64,000 bases of DNA, taken from Lingula anatina. Taxonomy: Eukaryota > Brachiopoda > Lingulata > Lingulida > Lingulidae. The stretch is taken from assembly GCF_001039355.2 (NCBI RefSeq), contig NW_019775540.1, forward strand, positions 180,968 through 244,967. Direction: 5' to 3'. This document shows, piece by piece, positions 13,255 to 64,000 of the stretch (positions within the stretch are counted from its first letter, which is position 1; every line of letters begins with the position of its first letter). Below the pieces are notes generated by a model. The model was not told the origin of the DNA, did not search any database, and saw only the letters and a program-made list of their open reading frames with translations. A program made the position numbers and the translations under genes.

Positions 13255-14075
13255 AATGATTTCTAGTACAAGAAAAACTACGTGTACATACAGTATATGC
13301 ACCATCTGAATAAAAGTGCCTTGCTGTTAATCCACATGCATTGCAATGTTTTATTTAAAAAAAAATACCGGGCACTTAAAAGTCGATGTAAATTACAGAA
13401 AGAGCAAACGCCCTCTTCAAAACGTTGCTATTTTAATCCATATATTTACATTCTTTAATCTCGTTAAAGTGCTCGCTCCTTCAAACTATTTACATTAAGT
13501 ATAAACGACCACCATCCATTTCAACTGTACAATATGCCGTAAGATATCTTATCAATACGATATCTCGCGCGTCCGGGGCTTAGAAATTGGGTTTGAAAAA
13601 TGACCCCGAGATCTCTAAAGACTCATTGAGTCCAGAGTAAATAGTAAAATCAAATGGTAATTAGTACACACACTTGATTTCGGTCCACGTAACTTTGAGT
13701 GCTGGTGGACAATTTGTTGCTATATCGACATAAGCACTTGCTGGCGACCAGACCAAATGTCAAGCCATCGTCTACTGAGCTTTTCTATTTTTTAATTCAC
13801 TTGATCTACGTTTGTGTTTTATAATATGCAGTTGTTTTGATCTTTCGCCTTTCAGTAATTAGTCTTTTCTAGGTGGTCGCCTAGATTTAAGTCTATATAG
13901 AAATAGTACTTGAAAATCAGACTTCAGCAGCATATTATTCATAAGTTATCAAAGACGTCACCAAGGTGACAATTAGATAAATCGCATTTTAAATGTAGCC
14001 ATCCCGTGAGGGAGACGCAATTTCAGGAAAGTTGCATTTTGGATTTCTCTATAGAAAAATTATTTCACCGTCAAA

Positions 14076-15888
14076 ATGAAGGCGAGAGGGATCCCTATCT
14101 TAGTTTTTTTGCTAGTCGCTGCACATGGTAAGTCAAGATTGAAAGGTAAATAAGAAAATTGGAGGAAATAAGGGCAAGCGTTTGACCAGTCGACCCTTGC
14201 CTGTTTCAAGAAATATAACATGTTTAAAATTAACTAATTAATTCAAATTATTATCACCACGAGGAAAATTAGATAGTTGTTTGTGATTTGTGATTATATT
14301 GAAAGCACGGATTCTTGTGGTAAATCATATTTTCCGGCTGATTCAGCCTTTAGATATTTGAGTTTCTGAGGATTGAAGTTGCTTACATAATCAAGGCAGC
14401 ACAGGTTTGATAAATCTGTTCATTAATTTTAATTTTGATACTAACATATCAACCTACTGCAATCTTTTTACCCTGAGCTAAAACACTGATTACTCACAAA
14501 GTTCCAACTTTGAAACTGGAAAATAGGCCATCCCGCACGAAAACGAAGTAGATACTCCAGCGCAGTAGACTACTGCAATCATGCTGCAAACATGCTTCAA
14601 ATCTGCTTCGATTTGGGAGCTAATTAGCATATTTGAAACATGCTTCTATCATGCTGCTAATCTACTGCATTTATGCTCCTCCTCTGTACAACCCTATTTA
14701 ATTTTTGAAGTAGAATTGCAGTAGGCTATACTGCATTTCTACTGCAAATATGCTCCACACCACTACTGCGTTAATGCTTCTTTGCTACTTCGATTCTACT
14801 GCATTTTCTTGCGGGATTGCATGTAAAGTCACATCATTTATGATCATTGACAGATCTAGAAAATGTTTTGTCTTATTTCATAACTAGTTTTTTCACGTTA
14901 GACATAAATCCTTGCTGGTGCTCGACGTCATTTCGAATCGAAGTCACTTTGCCATTTTAGAAACGTGTTGGATTACTAGAAAATAGCGTTATGGTGTCCT
15001 TCGCATTGACAGTTGAGCAAACGTATACACTTACAATTATAATTAATAAGAAAAGATTACAAAACTATATCCCCCCACTCTATGAAAAACGCATGGGATT
15101 TTATAACTCGCAAGAATAGCTGTTTATTACTAAAATTTTGATGCCAGTGTTTAAAGCTCCCTTCATCATTATCGATATCATTTAGCTGACCATGAGTGCG
15201 GTCGAAGTCGTGGGACGTGTCTTTGGGACTCCTATCCCTGTGACGGCGAGTACGTGGACGGTCTGTGTCTAGGACCAGCTAATAGACGGTGCTGTGTTCA
15301 CAAATATAAGCCTAAAGGTAACTGTAGGTCTACTCTCTCTCTACTAAGCTTTAGAAAGCATTGTGTTTTTAAAATAAGAACGAGGTAGACGATTTCGAAA
15401 GGAGCGGTGCTGTTTTTAAAATATCATTAACAAGAAACACATAACTATAAGTTAATCCAGGATAGCAAAGCATAGGAAATGATGCAAATTTTCGAGTCAG
15501 TTTATTTTATTGGATACAATGCGCAAGCACCTATTCTAATTCACATAATTCACAATGTGTGCGGGAAAAGTACATGTATTGTCGGCACGTCCATAACGCA
15601 GAATACCGGTAGGACTCGTGATCGATTTGTTTTCTGTGTTTTCTTCTTCTCAGACAAAAAGTTGGACCCCGACTGCGACCTCCGCCACGGCGTGTGTCAG
15701 GACGAGATGATAGAGTGTAATGGAGACTATGTAGCCGGGCTGTGTAACGGTCCCCCCTCCAGGAAGTGCTGTGTAGACCCCCCGGAAGACCCCTTCAACC
15801 CCAGGACTCCACCCCCAGATATCCAGGGATTCGGCCTGAAACTGGTGGATGCTCAGGCCTTGGACACTCGCTGGAAAGGTGTGTGTGC

Positions 15889-15945
<57 letters not shown>

Positions 15946-15946
15946 C

Positions 15947-15995
<49 letters not shown>

Positions 15996-16769
15996 TGAGA
16001 TTAAACATGTCTTCAGGTTTTCTACGTAATTCTCCTTATTGTCGCCATTCACCCCTTTAATACAGTTGAGCGGCTAAAATGGTGAAATGGCGTGCGTCGG
16101 AAAACCTAGTCTTCGTCTAAGCGCATGTACGTGGCGTACTGAAGTATATTTTACATATGTTATTCAAATAAATTCTTATCATTATAACGCGTGTAGATAT
16201 TGTAGAGAATTTTAATTTTAATTTAATTAAAATGAAAAATGTGCGTTTCGAAACTATTGCGTAGGCCTACATGTAAATTAAGTGCTTGCACATGAGTGTA
16301 AGCGCGCGTCAGCGTATGAGGTTGAGAAATTTTAAATGTGCATTTATCTGTACTCCATTTCACATAAAGACACACATGAAGATTAACACTAAAATTATTA
16401 ACTCCCAGATTACTGTGGAATGCCGGGTAATCACGTGGTCAAGGGAAGCGTTGCGTCACAGAACAGTTGGCCGTGGTTGGCTGTGGTGAGGCCTGACAAG
16501 GGGGACGGCTTCTGCGGCGCTGTGCTGATTGCACCGAACTGGGCGCTTACTGCCGCGCACTGCATTCAAAAGTAAGAGGCAGATAAATAAATATATATTT
16601 GAAAAAGGAATATTACGCAAAAAAATGAAAATAATTCAAGCCAAAAAGATAGAAATAAAGAAAGAGAGAAAGAAAGAAAAGAAGCATGAAAGAAAAGCTG
16701 AAATTTTCAAAGAAGAGAAAATATTTTTTCATATAATTATGCAATGATATCTTATATTTTATAATCTTA

Positions 16770-16827
<58 letters not shown>

Positions 16828-18526
16828 GGCTGAAACCACAAGCACAAAAGTGGTTCATACGGCTTGGTGATCATGATCTTTTTAAAGACGAGACGACTGA
16901 ACGAGAGTACGAAATTGCCCTCTCCGATGTCTTTGAGGTATTCTGTTATATAAAGTTCAAAAATGGTGAATGGCGCTGTTTTTCTAGGTTGCCATGTCTT
17001 AAATGGAATTTGATAGGCTGGGAATGAGTTGTCCCACCCTTTCCAAAACAAATTCAGTACCCCCCCCCCCCCCCCATCCTATCCAAAATGGAATTGAAAT
17101 CCATGTTGAAGCATGTTTTTCAGTGTGTTTAGTACTGCAAAGTCTCAAAATGCGCACTGGTCAACTTTTAAAAATAATCTCAGAAGCCTGCATGGCGAAA
17201 AACAGTAAAAAATAGTGATTCCAATCATATCGATGAAACTTTACAGGATAGTATATAAAGCTCTATCGTAGCTGCATGCGACGTGTCAGAGGTTAGATTT
17301 ACGTTAATTTTATATACAGAGACTGTGCAAAGTTGAAAAACGTCATATAATGCCTAATCATGCTGTGTGTTTCTTCCAGCACCCACATTACGGCATGGCT
17401 GAGACCTTCAACAACGACCTGGCCCTCATTAAACTGGCCACGCGGTCAGTAGAGCTGGACGTCGCCCACATCAACGCCGTCTGTATGCCCACTGTGGACA
17501 TGTCCTTCCAGTACCAGGCGTGCTACGCCGTCGGCTGGGGAGCCAAGAAAGGTAACGCTTAGTCTTTGGGCTCTTTCCCATTGAAGCTATCGGCCCACGT
17601 AGGTCGATCCAGCTCCGCGGAGACTCTCGCTGAATGTAATCAGTTTAACAGATTAACACGCCACCTGACGTTGAGTAGAATACAGAAAAGCTGATGATTA
17701 TACGAGTACGTTGGAAACAAGAGGAGGCGTGTTGATATCTCTAAATGAATATTTCTTGTGTAAAAATGAATATCAAAAAATAAACAAACAAACAACTTCA
17801 GGAACTGAAGCCAGTGGCAAACTGAGGCAGGTGAAGGCGGGAGAACTGAGGTACCTGGACTGTGCGCGTCAGGTGTGGGGCATGAGCCGTGGAATGCTGT
17901 GTACCAACAGGCGAGCCCAGATTGCCTGTACCGTAAGTTTTTTTTTTTATTTGTGTAAATCTGGTGAGACATGAGCATGTGAGTTTTAATTAAGGAGAAA
18001 GCATATTTTTTCTTCTTCTTCCTCTTATTTTATTTTGTTATTATTATTTTTTGCAACGAAACATATGCGCCTTATCATTGTAAAAAGAATATGGGAATTT
18101 TTCTTTCTTTTTTATTTCTTTCATTAATTAATTATTCAATTTTTGTGTTCGTACGGCAAAATATTTGTTTGGTAAAGTTATTTTGCAGAATGAGCGCCTG
18201 AAACCTATTGCAATATATAACCTGTTGCAATATCAAATGTGGATCGACATTCTGCACATTACATGTATGTTGGAGAAGTACATGTACATGCGCATCCATA
18301 TTTAACACGTTTCCTATTTTAGGTCGATTCTGGAGGTCCTCTAGTCTGCGAAAACGAGGGGCGGTATTACCTGGCGGGTATAGGTGCCTTTGACGACGAC
18401 AGTTGTCTCACAGCAACCACCGAAGACGTGAAAAATCCAGCAATTTTCACGCGCGTTCCGTTCTACCTAGATTGGATCTACTCTGTCACGCGTAAATACG
18501 AACATGATCATTACCCTAGGAAATAA
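14076..18526 (+). CDS. Secreted trypsin-fold serine protease with two six-cysteine modules, 8 exons
   Basis: Exons: 14076-14127, 15186-15317, 15654-15878, 16409-16571, 16829-16937, 17380-17551, 17802-17932 and 18323-18526. The phases close to 395 residues. Residues 1-18 form a signal peptide (PILVFLLVAA). Two cysteine modules follow, at 22-54 and 69-101, with identical spacing C-x6-C-x6-C-x8-C-x7-CC, each on its own exon with phase-1 borders. A Pro-rich spacer leads to a peptidase S1 domain: C139-G-M-P, then VVKG at 146-149, catalytic H187 (TAAHC), D240 (NNDLALIKL) and S331 (VDSGGP). The usual S1 disulfide cysteines are present. Oddities: position 193 (chymotrypsin numbering) is Val329 instead of Gly, 189 is Ile325, and the activation neo-N-terminus would be VVKG after His rather than IVGG after Arg/Lys. 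An extracellular immune, digestive or cascade role is likely; the specificity is not trypsin-like. An AATAAA lies at 18959-18964. Confidence 0.9.
14529..14818. mobile_element. 290-bp inverted-repeat element in the protease's first intron
   Basis: The ends are inverted copies: ATCCCGCACGAAAAC at the left and, reading the right end backwards, ATCCCGCAAGAAAATGCAG. Between them are many degenerate copies of short words such as CTACTGCA, ATGCTGC and ATGCTCC in both orientations. There is no ORF. It is best read as a MITE or foldback element. Confidence 0.65.
15881..15996. repeat. (GT)n followed by (GA)n
   Basis: A GT run of about 60 nt passes into a GA run of about 45 nt. It begins inside the 5' splice site of protease intron 3, whose donor GT at 15879-15880 opens the tract. 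Confidence 0.95.
16771..16827. repeat. (ATT)n abutting a splice acceptor
   Basis: About 19 ATT units end in TATAG, and the protease exon starts at 16829 right after that AG. The microsatellite takes the place of the polypyrimidine tract. Confidence 0.95.
17585..17745. repeat. Member of a GGTCGATCCAGCTC repeat family
   Basis: In protease intron 6, the stretch from 17585 (GTCGATCCAGCTCCGCGG, then CTCGCTGAATGTAATCAG, then TAACACGCC) matches a segment at 37925-38020 and one at 57580-57660. A reversed AGGAGGCGTGTTGATAT near 17723 suggests the inverted other end. It is probably a diverged inverted-repeat transposon. Confidence 0.5.
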
Positions 18527-19059
18527 GCATCGCTCTTTTACCGTGCTCTCAAAATTTGTAATTCTTGCAGTTTCTTTGTAAGTCGGAATATTCTTACGAA
18601 TGTTCGTAAGAAAACCGACTTATAATTGTATTTTCGATTTTTTAGAGGTTACAAATGTTTGAATACACCTTTGAGCAGGTACTGTGAACACAGAGTTTCA
18701 GAAGAATTAATATATCAACACCGAATAAGACATTTTGCATATCAATCTAGGCTCACGATTTCAGATATACAATTTATTTCATAACGCATAATTATTAAAT
18801 GTGTTATTTGGCAATATGATAAAAGGGAGCTTTAATGTTAATGTTATTTCATTATCAGTAGACAATATTGGTGTGTATGAATCAAATTTAAATGCAATTT
18901 TGATTGAGCACATGAAGGCAAGATTTTAGAGGCAAAGAAGTGGTTTCTTTTCATTAACAATAAATCTAGATCTGTAATTTATGGGCATTAAACGACTTGT
19001 ATCTACCAGGGTAAAATTGTACCGTCTGTAAAAAAATTAATAGAAATTTGCTATCACGC

Positions 19060-19146
<87 letters not shown>

Positions 19147-20494
19147 CAAACCCCCTTCAAAGTAAAACAAAGTTATTTTAAAACAACATTTATTTCAAAT
19201 CAAGACTTTTCTTGATTTTAATAAAACAATCTAATTACATGTCTTTTAAAAGTTAAATGGCAGCCATTCTCATTATTTTGATTGAAGAATTGGCTGCACT
19301 ATCTTCTACCCTACAATATTAAAAATGCTTTCTGAAAAACAGTTTTTACTTAGAAGCAATTTATCCTAAATTCTCTTTTGCATTTTGCGTGAAATGGAAA
19401 TTAACCAAAATCTTGTTCAATAACTACTTACTAAATATAACTTTCTATGAACTGTGATTTCTATTATACAAAAGTCAGTTTGTCGAGAGTTGTGTGGTAC
19501 ATGCTAATTACCATAAACAAATAAAATATCACTGCCTCTTGCAATGATATTTGAATAGCCTTAAAGGCATTCTAAGGATAATAGATCATTTTTACAAAAA
19601 TATCAAAATTCTATTTAATATGTTATATACAAAATATTACATTTACTGGCATTAGGGCAGAACATGCATCTGTACAGAAAACTTAAAATGTTCTAGAAAT
19701 GTTGAACACCTAAAACATAAATCATGCTTGTACTATGGGAACAGTGTTTGGGTGCATTTGTTGGGTGCAATCGTGGGTAAACAGTTTGAGTGATTACACT
19801 GGCCACTGATCTATTTGTGTTTAACATAAACTTATGAATTATGAATGTGAAAACTTGACAGATTGCACCTTTATATTATGCATCACTAAATAACAAGTAA
19901 ATACCATGTTTGTCCTCTGCACCATGGTGCTTCACTTGACTGTGGTTACACTTTTACAGTTCCATCAATACATTGAATACAGCACCCATAATTGTAACCT
20001 AGTTCAAGCTCCAACATTTTTCTCACACTGTGGTACAGTGTGAATATATAAAGCCTCTCATACTTAATTCTTCTGGACAACCCTGCATCATTTAGAAACT
20101 GCTCACAGCATTTGGTGGAATATATTTTTTCCCAATATTTCATTTTTGAATGAATATTCTTGGTCATAAAATCGGTTAAGGAAAATGGCTGAGACTCTTG
20201 GGGATTTATTTTTCCTTTTTTATGAGCTAAAGATCTATAAAGTCCACCAGCCACTGTCCTTTTTGGAAACCAACTTTGATCGTCCAAATTATAGAAATAA
20301 TAATTATAAAGTAATAATACGAATTGATAAAATCCTGCACCTGAGACTTTCCACCATGTCATTCAGTTACAGTCCTTTTCATTTTACACAGATCATCCAG
20401 TCAAAATACATTTTAAAATATAGTAAAATCTGTCTCTCTCCAAAGAATTCCTGAACAGGGGGCTTCTGACCAGCATCAATTTGATCTAATTCTG
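18527..20494. other. Intergenic / 3' UTRs of protease and TASOR
   Basis: This is AT-rich DNA between the protease stop (18526) and the TASOR stop (20495). It holds a poly(A) plus (AT)n tract at 19064-19143. On the minus strand an AATAAA at 20210-20205 lies about 285 nt past the TASOR stop and is a plausible polyadenylation signal. A 112-codon open frame on the minus strand (from about 20340 to 19946) has no recognised features and is not called as a gene. Confidence 0.5.
19064..19143. repeat. poly(A) run followed by (AT)n
   Basis: About 33 A residues followed by about 23 AT units. This could be a decayed retroposon tail or simple slippage. Confidence 0.9.
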
Positions 20495-61432
<40,938 letters not shown>

Positions 61433-63413
61433 TCGTGCAAGATTTTGTTCCAAAACATTGTCGCGCTTCCTACAGGGACGACTCCATGTGTCTTTGGTCC
61501 AATCAGATCGGGTGTTTGTTTTTAGAAATGACGTGTATGTAAGCGCTGCGTTGAATGGCTACTTGCAAAAAATCTCACCTACTGCAATCGCAGAAAACTG
61601 ATCCACTGGCAAACGGTGATGACAGGCGACCTCCTCTCTCTTTTTTTTTCAAAATAATATTGGCGCAAACCCCACCAGTAATGATGACAATACCGAATCT
61701 GATATCAAAGAACTAAATTTATGTCAATTTGCACTAAATTGGACTGTGGCCCTGTAAAAGTTTTATTTACATTTGAATTTTAATTTCCCTGGTGTATAAT
61801 GAAAGTAGTTGTATAAAACTAAGATCTAATATACCATAATATATCCGTTTATTAGATCTTAGTATAAAATATCCCCAGTTTTCTAGGGCTAACAATTCTA
61901 GTAACCAGACACTTGCTTACGTATGGCAAAGGAGTAGCCCAAGCACCTTTAATTCAACCTAACCCCTCCCCCTCCATGTACAAACACACGCACACACACA
62001 CACACACTATTAAAGATGCCACAGAATTGTTGCCTACTGTTGCATTGTAGTTGCATAAGGATAAAGACAGGTGCAAAACAGAGTAATGAGGGGCACAGCA
62101 ATGTGAAATGCTTGGTTAAGCCTTTTTTTTCAAGTACACGTGGGGGGGGGGGGTAACATATTTTAATTGGTGCCACAAGTACTTTTTTTTTCAAAGAAAT
62201 CATTTATGTTAACTTGAAATGCTCAAATATATAGGGACAATATTTATTTCAAGTGATACTTTTTACTCCTACAGTTCAGACATATAATTATTTCAACTTT
62301 TATTAGCTGAGAATGATCACTGCTTGAACATTCTGAGAAAAAAACAGTTACAATTAATGAAATGATCTTACATACACATTCCACAAGTACATGTTTTTGG
62401 AATTAAGTCATTAACATTCATTTCAAACCAATTTGAAATGAGAAAAATTATTAACATTACTAGTGTAAGCATCACCTCATTGTTTTAAGTTTATCCTATC
62501 AATCACAAATACCAAAATCATTTCACAACAATGTTGACAAATCTTCACAATATTCTAGGTACGTAGAGTCATTCAATATCATCACTGAATCTGACACCAA
62601 ATCTTACCAGTTATAAACACACTACTCAGCGATACTCGTGAACCAAAAATAATTCAATCTTATTTTTTATTTCTTCCATCACAACTGCACAATAGTGCAC
62701 ACACGCTGTGCTGAGCTGTCAGCTAGCTCAACCATGCCCCTAACAAGGCTTATTCTTTTCATCATGTTCTTTATTCCATAGTCACAGACCCTAGAGGAAA
62801 TGAGGGCTTGAGCTTCTTCCACTTTAAAACTTTTTTTAGCAGCATCTGTCTTTAAACACAAAAAGGGGGGACAGATTGGGGGGGGGGGGTTAAGAGGGAT
62901 TTCCCCTTTCCCTTTTTTTAACTTAGTGGTAATTAAGTTCTCCCTACAATTAAAATTTGTTTGAATTCCTTTGGGTCTGCATGGACAAATGTATAGTATA
63001 AGAGATTGCTCCTGACTGAGAGAAGCCATTTGAGTATATAATTAAAAGTCTTGGAAGTCTCTTCTGTAATATTCATTGTAATATGTAGTTCTTATGATGT
63101 GGCTATGTTTGACAGGTAAGCGAGATCTCCAATTATAATGTTCATAATATGAGCAGTTCTTTATACTGGGTATCATCATGTTCATAACAACAATAATTTA
63201 AAAATAACATGTACAATAAAAGAATTTATGTTCAAAAGTATGCAAGTAGAAGATTTCCTGGATTGGAAGGACAGATATTGGAATCTATTTGTACATAGCT
63301 CCCATAATTTAATCTTATGATGTTTTGAGCATCCTTTTCACAATAATGTCATAATGGTTTAAAACCATCCCTTCTGATTTACGCATAAATACATTTACAC
63401 AAAACTTGTTCTG
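61433..63413. other. TASOR promoter side and intergenic DNA
   Basis: Upstream of the TASOR start (61432) the first 200 bp are less AT-rich and include a TGACGTGTA CRE-like site near 61530. The TASOR promoter is expected here. No TATA box is evident. Farther on are short CA and poly(G) runs (about 61985-62008, 62140-62152, 62879-62890). The right part should hold the 3' UTR of the next minus-strand gene. Confidence 0.45.
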
Positions 63414-63581
63414 TCAGTTTTTGTCTTTTGAAGAGTATTCTTTATCATAACTGTTATACTTCTTGTAGTGATAAAGATGATTGAAGTTAAAGAATCCGTA
63501 GGGATATTCGTAGAACTTGTCGTAGCCGCTACCCTGACTGCTCCCGACTTCATCATCATCATTCATAACTGAGTCATCCTC
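63414..63581 (-). CDS. Last coding exon of an unidentified gene (Asp- and Tyr-rich C-terminus)
   Basis: A minus-strand acceptor (CAATTCCAG) at 63582 is followed by 56 codons including the stop at 63414-63416. The peptide begins EDDSVMNDDDEVGSSQGSGY and continues with an aromatic stretch (DKFYEYPYGFFNFNHLYHYK), ending in Lys/Ser/Asp. The frame was chosen because it runs to a stop in a plausible composition. The upstream exons lie beyond the window. I do not recognise the family. Confidence 0.5.
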   Translation of the reverse strand, partial: EDDSVMNDDDEVGSSQGSGYDKFYEYPYGFFNFNHLYHYKKYNSYDKEYSSKDKN

Positions 63582-64000
63582 CTGGAATTGACAAAAAAAT
63601 AATTAACAATTTCAAGGTTAACATATTTCAAGAAAAACAATATTTAGAACTGATTGTTGTATCCGATGTAAGTAGTTATAGTCTTTTAGAAATAACCACT
63701 AAAAAAACACCTTAAAATCACTACAAGTATACATGGCCAGTATTGAAAGAATGAAGAATTTAATTATTGAAAGGGAATAGACAAATAAATATTAAATAAA
63801 CTAGAGGATCAGAGAGGCGATACCGCCTCCTGGTATTGTACCACCAGCTGGAGTAAGCGTAATTGTATGGGAAAAATGTGGGAAGGGGGGTAGGACATCA
63901 TTTAAGTGTTGTGATTGAATGTGGGGAGTGCAGTAATGATTTCTGTTATATGATATGATTTTTAATTNTGATAAACAAACAAACAAACAAACAAATAAAT
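63582..64000. other. Intron or intergenic end of window
   Basis: Presumably the intron preceding the exon at 63414-63581. It contains one N at 63967 and ends in an (ACAA)n run. No coding sequence seen. Confidence 0.4.

Larger units (their letters stand above)
11779..14075. other. Intergenic region with the carrier and protease promoters
   Basis: The region separates two divergently transcribed genes, the carrier (start 11778, minus) and the protease (start 14076, plus), so both promoters should lie here. The stretch just upstream of the carrier (about 11780-12260) is less AT-rich than its surroundings, as expected for a 5' UTR and promoter. No TATA box or ORF with family features was convincing. 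It also holds the inverted-repeat element at 12938-13158 and a TTA microsatellite at 13207-13252. Confidence 0.5.

Noticed and set aside
19946-20340. 112-codon minus-strand open frame downstream of TASOR
   Set aside because: It begins after a plausible acceptor (TCAG at 20341), but the TASOR stop at 20495 ends the conserved C-terminal domain first. The peptide matches nothing recognised, so it is probably 3' UTR.

Overview
The window is nuclear DNA from an animal. Long AT-rich introns with GT-AG borders, 5' UTR splicing, many di-, tri- and pentanucleotide microsatellites, and several small terminal-inverted-repeat elements all point that way. The gene content (a complete TASOR-type HUSH scaffold, an SLC25 carrier, a secreted trypsin-fold protease with tandem six-cysteine modules, and a bacterial/fungal-type sugar-acid dehydratase) fits a marine invertebrate, probably a lophotrochozoan such as a mollusc or brachiopod. 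The phylum is an inference with low confidence.

Layout. (1) 284-1623, plus: an L-rhamnonate dehydratase-like enolase-superfamily gene whose coding part is one uninterrupted exon (ATG at 325) behind a splice acceptor at 283. (2) 1624-6122: non-coding. (3) 6123-11778, minus: a five-exon mitochondrial carrier of 314 residues, closest to SLC25A15/ornithine carriers. All splice phases close. (4) 11779-14075: intergenic, with a 221-bp element bounded by perfect 20-bp inverted repeats. (5) 14076-18526, plus: an eight-exon secreted serine protease of 395 residues with a signal peptide, two identical-spacing six-cysteine modules and a trypsin domain with an intact triad but an unusual oxyanion and S1 region. 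(6) 18527-20494: AT-rich, non-coding. (7) 20495-61432, minus: one very large gene, reconstructed as 33 exons and about 5,350 residues. It begins with a TASOR pseudo-PARP domain, continues with a SPOC domain and ends with the C-terminal PIN-like domain of TASOR. Long low-complexity, Ser/Pro/Thr-rich segments with several internal peptide repeats make up the rest. (8) 61433-63413: promoter side of TASOR and intergenic DNA. (9) 63414-63581, minus: the last coding exon of an unidentified gene that continues beyond the window.

Biology. The dominant gene is the scaffold of the HUSH silencing complex, which in vertebrates joins MPP8 and periphilin and directs H3K9me3 to transposons and other intronless DNA. 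Here the protein would be more than three times the length of human TASOR. Its own introns carry transposon remnants, one of which contains an 82-bp exact copy of the gene's largest exon. The other genes are metabolic or secreted functions with no evident operational link.

Sequence quality. An N gap at 49910-49915 is flanked by an 821/847-bp direct duplication that looks like unresolved heterozygosity. A one-base frame slip lies in the 5.4-kb TASOR exon near 27495. One splice border, at about 32956, is not settled.
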